Part shown: one piece after another, positions 1 through 5,125 of the stretch
How the letters are laid out: every line of letters starts with the position of its first letter
How positions within the stretch are numbered: position 1 is the stretch's first letter
Source of the DNA: CAVQCX01 sp050050175
Lineage (GTDB): Bacteria > Pseudomonadota > Gammaproteobacteria > Chromatiales > Chromatiaceae
NCBI GenBank assembly: GCA_050050175.1
Contig: JASFUT010000163.1
Location: forward strand, 1-7,344
Reading direction: 5' to 3'
Length of the DNA stretch: 7,344 nt
Made by a program: the position numbers and the translations under genes
The notes under the pieces: generated by a model
What the model was told of the DNA's origin: nothing
The model's input: only the letters and a program-made list of their open reading frames with translations
Database searches by the model: none

Positions 1-101
1 ACCACGGCACAGTCGTCGCCCACACCCAGCACCACGTCGGCCCGCTGCGCCGTGTTGGCGGCGAAATAACGCTCGATGAGGGAAAACTCTGAAAGCGCCA
101 T
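1..101 (-). CDS. thiL: Thiamine-monophosphate kinase, N-terminal fragment
   Basis: This is the first 33 codons of a gene that runs off the left edge. ThiL phosphorylates thiamine monophosphate with ATP to give thiamine diphosphate, the active cofactor, in the cytosol. The N-terminus reads MALSEFSLIERYFAAN, very close to the family opening (E. coli MACGEFSLIARYF). It reaches the metal/nucleotide-binding motif GVGDDCAV at residues 26-33. The ATG start is supported by the canonical N-terminus and by a G-rich stretch (GGGGGA) just upstream. A second ATG four bases upstream is out of frame. The gene lies 27 bp after nusB, the usual gammaproteobacterial nusB-thiL order, so cotranscription is likely. 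A short inverted repeat (ATCCCC-C-GGGGAT, 104-116) overlaps the ribosome-binding region; I infer nothing firm from it. Only the start is visible, so integrity of the rest cannot be judged. Confidence 0.9.
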   Translation of the reverse strand, partial: MALSEFSLIERYFAANTAQRADVVLGVGDDCAV

Positions 102-128
102 GCATCCCCCGGGGATCAAGGGCTGGCC

Positions 129-599
129 CTAGCGGCGCCGCTCCACCGCCCGCGCCTGCGCGGCGAGGCGGTCCAGCACGCCGTTGACGAAGCGGTGGCC
201 CTGCTCGGCGCCGAAGGTCTTGGCCAGGTCCACCGCCTCGTTGATCACCACCCGGTAGGGAATCTCCGGGCGCTGCACCAGCTCGAAGGCCCCGATCCGC
301 AGAATCGCCTTCTCCACCGGGTCCACGCCGGCCATCGGCCGGTCCATAAAGGGTCCGAGCGCCGCATCGAGCTCGGATGCCCGCCCGGCCACGCCGCGCA
401 GCAGCTCACGGAAATACGCGATGTCCATGTCGCGCAGGTCGGCGCCGAGCTCGTCGAGGAGATCCGAATCGCCGAGCAGGAGCGACTCCACGTCCCTGAG
501 GTCCAGGCCGGAGACCTGCCACTGATAGAGGCCCTGGACGGCGGCGCGCCGGGCCAGGGTGCGCTTGCGGCTAATCCGGCCTCGAGTGTCCTGTCCCAC
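129..599 (-). CDS. nusB: Transcription antitermination factor NusB
   Basis: The gene encodes 156 residues; E. coli NusB has 139, the excess being mostly a longer N-terminus and a loop insertion. NusB binds boxA RNA with NusE (ribosomal protein S10) and helps RNA polymerase read through rRNA operons. Family signatures are visible in order: the arginine-rich N-terminal helix with ARRAAVQGLYQWQ, the DMDIAYFRELL helix, the VEKAILRIGAFEL segment, and the closing IPYRVVINEAVDLAKTFG and HRFVNGVLDRLA blocks. All match E. coli NusB closely. The start is GTG at 597-599; no in-frame ATG lies nearer the conserved region, and only a weak AGG lies about ten bases upstream, so the exact start is the least certain part. 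Next in line is thiL at 27 bp, but the gap from ribH is 283 bp, far more than usual. This suggests nusB may need its own promoter, though I could not identify a good one. Confidence 0.95.
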   Translation of the reverse strand: MGQDTRGRISRKRTLARRAAVQGLYQWQVSGLDLRDVESLLLGDSDLLDELGADLRDMDIAYFRELLRGVAGRASELDAALGPFMDRPMAGVDPVEKAILRIGAFELVQRPEIPYRVVINEAVDLAKTFGAEQGHRFVNGVLDRLAAQARAVERRR

Positions 600-882
600 A
601 ATCAGCCTGTCTGTCAGCGAGTCTGGACGGGAAGCGCGGCGAGGCCCGCAAGCGCAGGGCTGGCAAGCGCCGATTCAAGCGGGCGCAACCCTGCCGCGCG
701 AAGGCAATTGCGCGACGGGCCACCCGCTCCGATGAACTGCAAGGCAGCCGCCGGGACACGGAAGACGCCGAGCGAAGGCTGAGTCATCGGACATTCGGGC
801 TCCGGCCATCTGTACGCAGCGATCCCCCTCGCGGGCGGCTGTCGCCCTACATGCGAATCGGTGCGCCCATGCGGCGAATCAT
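600..882. other. Enlarged ribH-nusB spacer, no recognised gene
   Basis: These 283 bp separate ribH from nusB, which are nearly contiguous in most gammaproteobacteria. I recognise no RNA gene, insertion sequence or protein family here. On the minus strand an ATG frame of 57 codons (787 down to 614) begins MTQPSLGVFRVPAA and ends LPVQTR, 14 bp before the nusB start. It has a poorly placed GGAG 12 bases upstream and more A/T-ending codons than the neighbouring genes, so I do not call it a gene. Small structures are present. Near the ribH end GGGCG/CGCCC can form a 5-bp hairpin with a 5-base loop (833-847), and the heptamer GCGAATC recurs at 853-859 and 874-880. CAAGCG occurs three times at 649-681. 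No T-tract terminator and no strong -35/-10 pair was found on the minus strand. Confidence 0.5.
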
Positions 883-1353
883 TCAGGCGAGCTGCCTCAG
901 GAGATTGACCATCTCGACGGCCGAGAGCGCCGCCTCCACCCCCTTGTTGCCGGCCTTGGTTCCGGCACGCTCGATGGCCTGCTCGATCGTATCGACCGTG
1001 AGCACCCCGAAGGCGACGGGGACGCGGTGGGTCATCATGACCTGGGCCATCCCCTTGACGCACTCGCCCGCCACGTACTCGAAGTGCGGCGTCCCGCCCC
1101 GGATCACCGCGCCGAGGGCGATGATGGCGTCGTAGCCGCCCGCCCCGGCCACGCGCTCCAGCGCCAACGGCATCTCGAAGGCACCGGGGACGCGCACGAT
1201 GGTCAGATCGTCCTCGGAGGCGCCGTGGCGTCTGAGCGTGTCGATCGCCCCCCGGAGCAGGCTCTCCACCACGAACGCGTTGAACCGCGATACCACCAGA
1301 CAGAAGCGCGCGTCCTGTACCGTCAGCTGCCCCTCGATTTCGTTGATCGCCAT
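883..1353 (-). CDS. ribH: 6,7-dimethyl-8-ribityllumazine synthase
   Basis: RibH condenses 5-amino-6-ribitylamino-uracil with 3,4-dihydroxy-2-butanone 4-phosphate to form 6,7-dimethyl-8-ribityllumazine, the penultimate step of riboflavin synthesis. At 156 residues it is the normal length for the family. Visible signatures are SRFNAF at 22-27 (substrate pocket), VPGAFEMPLA at 55-64, the GAVIRGGTPHFEYV block at 81-94 with the catalytic-type His90, and AGTKAGNKG at 130-138 next to phosphate-binding Arg129. All expected active-site residues appear present. The ATG start is supported by GGAAG (1361-1365) seven bases upstream. It follows the gene that makes its four-carbon substrate by 74 bp, so the two consecutive pathway enzymes are probably cotranscribed, possibly with help from a local promoter in that spacer. 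These subunits usually assemble into pentamers or 60-meric shells; which form applies here cannot be read from the sequence. Confidence 0.97.
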   Translation of the reverse strand: MAINEIEGQLTVQDARFCLVVSRFNAFVVESLLRGAIDTLRRHGASEDDLTIVRVPGAFEMPLALERVAGAGGYDAIIALGAVIRGGTPHFEYVAGECVKGMAQVMMTHRVPVAFGVLTVDTIEQAIERAGTKAGNKGVEAALSAVEMVNLLRQLA

Positions 1354-1395
1354 GTTCGATCTTCCGTAACGGTTCTGAAGGCCTGTGGGGGTCCG

Positions 1396-1401
1396 ATTCT
1401 A
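1396..1401 (-). promoter_or_regulatory. Candidate -10 element upstream of ribH
   Basis: In the ribBX-ribH spacer the minus strand reads GGTTAGAATCGG. TAGAAT matches the sigma-70 -10 consensus at five of six positions and sits in an otherwise GC-rich stretch about 43 bases before the ribH start. There is no recognisable -35 hexamer 16-18 bases further upstream, where the sequence is GC-only, and no extended TG. It could be an internal promoter boosting ribH or simply a chance AT-rich patch. Confidence 0.25.
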
Positions 1402-1427
1402 ACCGAAGACAGTGGCGGGCGCGGCCC

Positions 1428-2555
1428 TCAGACCTCCGGCTCGCCGGACACGTACTCCACCACCTCCATCCCGAAGCCCGACAGGCCGTGCAGGCTCTTG
1501 GGCGCGCTCAGCACCCTCATGCGCCGAACGCCCAGGTCCGAGAGGATCTGGGCCCCGGCGCCGTAGGTCCGGAGCACCCGGACCGAGTCCTGCCGCCGCT
1601 CGGGCACCTCGTCCTCGGCGTCATGGAGCCGATAGTCCCGGATGCGCTGCACGATCTCCCGGGCCGAATCGTGGTTGCGCAGGATCACCACGGCGCCCTT
1701 CCCTTCCCGGGCGATGCGCTGCAGAGCGGAGCGCAGGGGCATGCCGCAGTCGGTGCGCGCCGTCCCGAACAGGTCGCACAGGCTGTTCTGCACGTGGACG
1801 CGGACCAGGGTGGGCTCCTCCGGACGCATCTCGCCCATGGTCAGCGCCAGATGGACCTCGTTGTCCACGCAGTCCTGATAGGCCACCAGCCGGAACTCGC
1901 CGAACTCGGTGGGCAGCAGGCATTCGTTCAGCCGCTCCACCGTCTTCTCGTTGCGCACCCGGTAGTGGATCAGCTCCGCGATGGTGCCGATCTTGAGGCC
2001 GTGCTCGGCGGCGAAGCGCTCCAGGTCCGGCCGCCGCGCCATGGTCCCGTCCTCGTTGAGGATCTCCACGATGACTGCCGCCGGGGCGGCTCCAGCAAGC
2101 CGGGCCAGGTCGCAGCCCGCCTCGGTGTGACCGGCCCGCACCAGTACACCCCCCGGCTGGGCCATCAGGGGAAAGATGTGCCCGGGTTGAATCAGGTCGC
2201 CCGGCATGGCGTCGGGCCGCACCGCCGCCTGGATCGTGGTGGCGCGGTCCGCGGCCGATATCCCGGTGGTGACCCCCTGCGCCGCTTCGATGGAGACCGT
2301 GAAGTTGGTGGCGTCCAGCATGTTGTCCGCGCTCACCATCAGCGGGAGGCGCAGCTGCTGGCAGCGCTCGCGTGTCAGCGTAAGGCAGATCAGGCCTCGC
2401 CCGTACTTGGCCATGAAGTTGATCGCCTGGGGCGTCACCTTGTCCGCCGCCAGGAGCAGATCGCCCTCGTTCTCCCGGTCCTCATCGTCCATGACGATGA
2501 CCATCTTCCCCTGGCGCAGGTCCTCGACGATCTCTTCGATGCTGTTCAGCGGCAT
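1428..2555 (-). CDS. ribBA: 3,4-dihydroxy-2-butanone 4-phosphate synthase fused to a degenerate GTP cyclohydrolase II-like domain (RibBX type)
   Basis: The 375-residue protein opens with MPLNSIEEIVEDLRQGKMV, the canonical start of this family, so the ATG is secure despite a weak ribosome-binding site. Residues 1-200 form a complete DHBP synthase that converts ribulose 5-phosphate to 3,4-dihydroxy-2-butanone 4-phosphate plus formate. Visible motifs are MDDEDRENEGDL (22-33), GVTTGISAADRATT (94-107), GHTEAGCDLARLAG (142-155) and LNEDGTMARRPDL (166-178). Residues 207-375 align with GTP cyclohydrolase II (RibA) but have lost key residues. Of the three zinc cysteines only Cys270 remains (Asn257 and Thr268 replace the others), and the RQEGRGIGL catalytic loop reads RNHDSAREI (293-301). 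The fold core YGAGAQILSDLGV is kept. Such hybrids are known in Proteobacteria as RibBX and lack cyclohydrolase activity, so a separate ribA is expected elsewhere. It is commonly annotated ribBA. ribH follows at 74 bp. Confidence 0.95.
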   Translation of the reverse strand: MPLNSIEEIVEDLRQGKMVIVMDDEDRENEGDLLLAADKVTPQAINFMAKYGRGLICLTLTRERCQQLRLPLMVSADNMLDATNFTVSIEAAQGVTTGISAADRATTIQAAVRPDAMPGDLIQPGHIFPLMAQPGGVLVRAGHTEAGCDLARLAGAAPAAVIVEILNEDGTMARRPDLERFAAEHGLKIGTIAELIHYRVRNEKTVERLNECLLPTEFGEFRLVAYQDCVDNEVHLALTMGEMRPEEPTLVRVHVQNSLCDLFGTARTDCGMPLRSALQRIAREGKGAVVILRNHDSAREIVQRIRDYRLHDAEDEVPERRQDSVRVLRTYGAGAQILSDLGVRRMRVLSAPKSLHGLSGFGMEVVEYVSGEPEV

Positions 2556-2558
2556 GGA

Positions 2559-2572
2559 TTCGACAAGCTCAG
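2559..2572. repeat. Possible fragment of a dispersed intergenic repeat (TTCGACAAGCTCAG)
   Basis: Three bases before the ribBX start codon lies TTCGACAAGCTCAG, continuing TCCGGG. From memory, this 14-mer is the core of a short palindrome-forming repeat common between genes in many proteobacterial genomes, normally followed by an inverted arm. Only one arm is present here, and no inverted partner lies nearby. The resemblance is based on recall, with no search, and a chance match is possible. It occupies the place where the ribBX Shine-Dalgarno sequence should be. Confidence 0.3.
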
Positions 2573-2618
2573 TCCGGGTGGCGGGCCTCCGCAGGCCGGG
2601 CCGTGCGCAGGGCGACGT

Positions 2619-2627
2619 ATTTTATCA
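2619..2627 (-). promoter_or_regulatory. ribBA: Candidate extended -10 promoter for ribBX
   Basis: The minus strand of the pheA-ribBX spacer reads TGATAAAAT (TG, one base, then TAAAAT). This fits an extended -10 element with five of six hexamer positions. It is the only AT-rich island in a 146-bp GC-rich spacer. The -35 region 17 bases upstream (CTGCCG) matches TTGACA at only three positions, which extended -10 promoters tolerate. Transcription would start near 2612 and give a leader of about 57 bases before the ribBX ATG. The leader contains a small GGCCT/AGGCC hairpin (2584-2597). It would let the riboflavin genes be transcribed independently of the amino-acid genes upstream. Confidence 0.4.
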
Positions 2628-2647
2628 GAGCGCGGGCCCGTCGGCAG

Positions 2648-2672
2648 GGCTCGCGGGGATCGCCCCGGAGCC
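2648..2672 (-). other. GC-rich bulged hairpin after pheA
   Basis: About 30 bases past the pheA stop the minus strand can fold GGCTC-C-GGGG, loop CGAT, CCCC-G-C-GAGCC. This is ten base pairs with one bulged C and a tetraloop. There is no T-tract behind it, so it is not a classic intrinsic terminator. It may slow polymerase, protect the 3' end of a pheA transcript, or have no role. Its position between the pheA stop and the ribBX promoter candidate fits a transcription-unit boundary, which is inference. Confidence 0.35.
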
Positions 2673-2701
2673 GGGCTGCGCGGGGAGCGGACCGGCGCGA
2701 G

Positions 2702-3787
2702 TCAGAGCACCGCGCGCGGATAGGAGCCGAGGACCTTGTAGACCGTCGCCTCGGCGCGGAGCGCATCCAGGGCCCTGGTCACGTGCGCATCGTCCCGGTG
2801 GCCCTCCACGTCGACGAAGAACACGTACTCCCATATGCCCCGCCGAGAGGGGCGCGACTCGATCCTCGTCATGCTGATGCCGTGGTCAGCGAGCGGCGAG
2901 AGGAGGCGGTAGAGACTGCCGGCCTCGTTGCGGGCCGCCAGCAGGAGGCTGGTCTTGTCGCAACCGCTGGGCGCCACGCGCTGCTTCCCGACAACCAGGA
3001 AGCGGGTGGTGTTGCCGGGCTCGTCCTCGATGTTTCGCACCAGAATGGACAGGCCGTAGATCTCCGCCGCGGTCTCCCCGGCGATCGCGGCTGCGCCGGC
3101 TGCACCCCTGGCCCGCCGGGCCGCCTCGGCGTTGCTGCCCACCGGAACCCGCTCGGCCTGCGGGAGGTGGCGGTCCAGCCAGCCCCGGCACTGCGCGAAG
3201 GACTGCTGGTGGGAGTAGACGGTGCGCACCGCCCCCAGGTCACCGCCCGGGGCCATGAGGTTGTGGTTGACCCGCAGCATGACCTCCCCGCAGATGCACA
3301 GCGGCGAGCTGAGGAACATGTCCAGGGTGTGACTCACAACGCCCTCGGTGGAGTTCTCCACCGGCACCACCCCGTACTCGCAGTGCCCGGACTCCACCTC
3401 GCGAAACACGTCGGGTATCGCACCGAAAGGCTGGGTGTGGACCGAGTGGCCGAAGTGCTTGAGGGCCGCCGCCTGGGTGAAGGTGCCCTCGGGCCCGAGG
3501 AAGCCGATGTTCAGAGGCTGCTCCAGGGCGAGACAGGCGGACATGATCTCGCGGAACAGGCGGGCCATCTCCTCGGCATCCAGGGGTCCGGGATTCTGGT
3601 CCTTGATGCGGCGCAGGATCTCCGCCTCGCGCTCGGGGCGGTAGAAATCGGTGTCCGGGTCCTCCTGCAGCTTGATGTGTGCCACCTCCTGAGCCAGGGA
3701 GGCCCGCTCGTTGATCAGGCGCTGCATCTCGTCGTCTACGGCGTCGATACGCTCGCGGATCCGCTTCAGCTTGGCGTCGTCGTTCAT
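2702..3787 (-). CDS. pheA: P-protein: bifunctional chorismate mutase / prephenate dehydratase
   Basis: The 361-residue P-protein carries out two successive steps of phenylalanine synthesis: chorismate to prephenate, then prephenate to phenylpyruvate. Residues 5-90 are an AroQ-type chorismate mutase (IRERIDAVDDEMQRLINERA, with Arg11, Arg28 and Lys39 lining up with E. coli active-site numbering). Residues 92-268 are the dehydratase, opening NIGFLGPEGTFTQAA and including PVENSTEGVV (142-151) and the catalytic NTTRF (259-263). Residues 279-355 are the ACT regulatory domain with the phenylalanine-binding ESRPS motif (310-314); the usual GALV motif reads GSLY (290-293). Feedback inhibition by phenylalanine is expected for the family. 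The ATG start has GGTGAG nine bases upstream and GGAG two bases upstream. It follows serA by 86 bp. gyrA-serC-pheA order is typical of gammaproteobacteria, but the usual followers hisC, tyrA and aroA are not here; a riboflavin gene comes next. Confidence 0.96.
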   Translation of the reverse strand: MNDDAKLKRIRERIDAVDDEMQRLINERASLAQEVAHIKLQEDPDTDFYRPEREAEILRRIKDQNPGPLDAEEMARLFREIMSACLALEQPLNIGFLGPEGTFTQAAALKHFGHSVHTQPFGAIPDVFREVESGHCEYGVVPVENSTEGVVSHTLDMFLSSPLCICGEVMLRVNHNLMAPGGDLGAVRTVYSHQQSFAQCRGWLDRHLPQAERVPVGSNAEAARRARGAAGAAAIAGETAAEIYGLSILVRNIEDEPGNTTRFLVVGKQRVAPSGCDKTSLLLAARNEAGSLYRLLSPLADHGISMTRIESRPSRRGIWEYVFFVDVEGHRDDAHVTRALDALRAEATVYKVLGSYPRAVL

Positions 3788-3811
3788 TGCTCCGAGCTCA
3801 CCACGAGCATT

Positions 3812-3841
3812 GGTCCGGGCCGGAACAGCGATCCCGGAACC
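3812..3841 (-). other. Hairpin in the serA-pheA spacer
   Basis: Within the 86-bp serA-pheA spacer the minus strand can pair GGT-T-CCGGG with CCCGG-ACC. This gives eight base pairs with one bulged T around a 13-base loop. No T-tract follows, so termination by this structure alone is unlikely. It ends about 24 bases before the pheA start codon, clear of the ribosome-binding bases. No Phe-rich leader peptide or attenuator was seen in this spacer. Confidence 0.3.
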
Positions 3842-3873
3842 ACGCGGTCATCTCCGGTGGCCGCGCCGAGCGC

Positions 3874-5052
3874 TCACCCCGATTCGCAGCCCAGGCAGCG
3901 CACGGACAGCACTCCGTCGATGGCCGCGATATCGGCCAGAATGCCCTCGCCGGGCATCCTGTCGACGTCCAGCAGGGTGACGGCGATCTGGTCCCTTGAC
4001 TTGTTCAGCATGTCGATGATGTTCAGGCCCGCCCGCCCCAGATCCGTCGATATCTGCCCGACCATGTTCGGCACGTTGCTGTTCACCACCGCGATCCGGT
4101 ACCCGCCGTTGCGCGGCAGAGCGATCTCCGGGAAGTTCACCGCGTTGGTGACGTTGCCGTTCTCGAGGTAGTCGCTTACCTCCTCGGCCACCATTACCGC
4201 GCAGTTGTCTTCGGCCTCCTTGGTGGAGGCCCCAAGGTGCGGCAGCGTGATCACCTTGGGATGATCCTTGAGGAGGTTGCTCGGGAAGTCGCAGACGTAA
4301 GCGTAGAGCCTGCCCTCCTCGAGCGCCTGGACCGCCGCCTCGTCGTCGATGATACCGCTGCGCGCGAAGTTCAGAAGCACCCCGCCCTTTCTCATGAGCT
4401 TGAGCCGCTCGGCGTCCACCATCTTCCTGGTATGGTCGGTGAGGGGCACGTGGAAGGTGACGAAGTCTGATCGCGAGAGCAGATCGTCGATGCTCAGCGC
4501 CTGGCGCACGTCCGAGGCGAGCTGCCAGGCGCGGTGGACCGTGATAGTGGGATCGTAGCCCACCACGTTCATGCCCAGCGCCCGCGCCGCATTGGCCACC
4601 TGAACGCCGATGGCGCCGAGACCGACCACGCCGAGGGTCCGGCCCGGCAGCTCGAAGCCCACGAACTGCTTCTTTCCGGCCTCCACGGCCTTGTGGATGG
4701 CGTCGTCGCTGCCTTCCAGACCCGTGGCGAAGCGCCAGGCGGGACCGATATTGCGCGCGGCGAGCAGCATGCCGGCCAGCACCAGCTCCTTGACCGCGTT
4801 CGCGTTGGCGCCGGGGGCATTGAACACCGGCACCCCGCGACGCGTCATGTCGGACACCGGGATGTTGTTCACCCCGGCTCCGGCCCTCCCGACGGCCCGC
4901 ACACTGGGCGGCACCTCCATGTTGTGCATGTTGAAGGAGCGCACCAGCACCGCGTCCGGGTGGGACATCTCGGAGGCGATCTCGTAATGCTCCCGGGGCA
5001 GCCGGTCCAGCCCGGCCACGGAGATGTTGTTCAGGGTGAGGATCTTGAACAT
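3874..5052 (-). CDS. serA: D-3-phosphoglycerate dehydrogenase, short ACT-domain type
   Basis: This enzyme oxidises 3-phosphoglycerate to 3-phosphohydroxypyruvate with NAD+, the first step of serine synthesis. From the ATG at 5050-5052 it has 392 residues and starts MFKILTLNNISVAGL, the opening I expect for this subfamily; a TTG three codons upstream is less likely. Features in order are the substrate domain with RAGAGVNNIPV (56-66), the Rossmann motif VVGLGAIG (142-149), Arg231 in FARSGIIDD, His272 in LPHLGAST, and a C-terminal ACT domain (about 319-388) with NVPNMVGQIS. The position of the catalytic Glu of E. coli SerA (FPTEP) reads FPSN (256-259). An acidic or amide residue there appears to be usual for this subfamily, which resembles the Bacteroidetes enzyme as I recall it. 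The gene sits between serC and pheA, beside the next serine enzyme. It lacks a Shine-Dalgarno sequence; the leader is pyrimidine-rich and contains heptamer repeats. Confidence 0.92.
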   Translation of the reverse strand: MFKILTLNNISVAGLDRLPREHYEIASEMSHPDAVLVRSFNMHNMEVPPSVRAVGRAGAGVNNIPVSDMTRRGVPVFNAPGANANAVKELVLAGMLLAARNIGPAWRFATGLEGSDDAIHKAVEAGKKQFVGFELPGRTLGVVGLGAIGVQVANAARALGMNVVGYDPTITVHRAWQLASDVRQALSIDDLLSRSDFVTFHVPLTDHTRKMVDAERLKLMRKGGVLLNFARSGIIDDEAAVQALEEGRLYAYVCDFPSNLLKDHPKVITLPHLGASTKEAEDNCAVMVAEEVSDYLENGNVTNAVNFPEIALPRNGGYRIAVVNSNVPNMVGQISTDLGRAGLNIIDMLNKSRDQIAVTLLDVDRMPGEGILADIAAIDGVLSVRCLGCESG

Positions 5053-5060
5053 AGGAAGCA

Positions 5061-5081
5061 AGTAGAAAGTAGAAGGTAGAA
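5061..5081 (-). repeat. Three-copy heptamer tandem repeat in the serA leader
   Basis: On the plus strand AGTAGAA, AGTAGAA and GGTAGAA lie head to tail. On the transcribed strand these read TTCTACC, TTCTACT, TTCTACT, ending nine bases before the serA ATG. One base differs among the three copies. The run sits inside a pyrimidine-rich leader with no purine-rich ribosome-binding site and is strikingly AT-rich against its surroundings. Copy-number change by slippage would alter the length of the serA 5' leader. Whether the array varies cannot be told from one sequence. Confidence 0.75.
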
Positions 5082-5125
5082 ACGGAGGGAGATGCGCGGC
5101 TCAGCCCGGTCGGGTCACCGGCCGC

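Noticed and set aside
614..787. Small protein-coding gene of 57 codons between ribH and nusB
   Set aside because: The ribosome-binding site is poorly spaced, no family is recognised and codon use is atypical; there is not enough support to call a CDS.
2648..2672. Rho-independent terminator after pheA
   Set aside because: The hairpin is stable, but no run of T follows on the minus strand, so it is reported only as a hairpin.
2556..2701. FMN riboswitch (RFN element) upstream of ribBX
   Set aside because: A GCCGACGG string is present in the spacer, but the required AGGGTGAAATTCCC-like and GGCGGT segments and the overall multi-stem layout are absent.
1488..2723. 411-codon plus-strand open frame antisense to ribBX
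   Set aside because: It is a shadow of the strongly conserved ribBX reading frame with no recognisable motif of its own.
2603..4171. Very long plus-strand open frame antisense to pheA and part of serA
   Set aside because: Its translation shows no known family and is rich in Arg, Gly, His and Ala. It mirrors the GC-biased third positions of well-identified genes on the opposite strand.
5053..5061. TTG start for serA three codons upstream of the ATG
   Set aside because: The family begins at the MFKILTLNNIS methionine, and the TTG has no ribosome-binding site and lies at the edge of the heptamer repeats.
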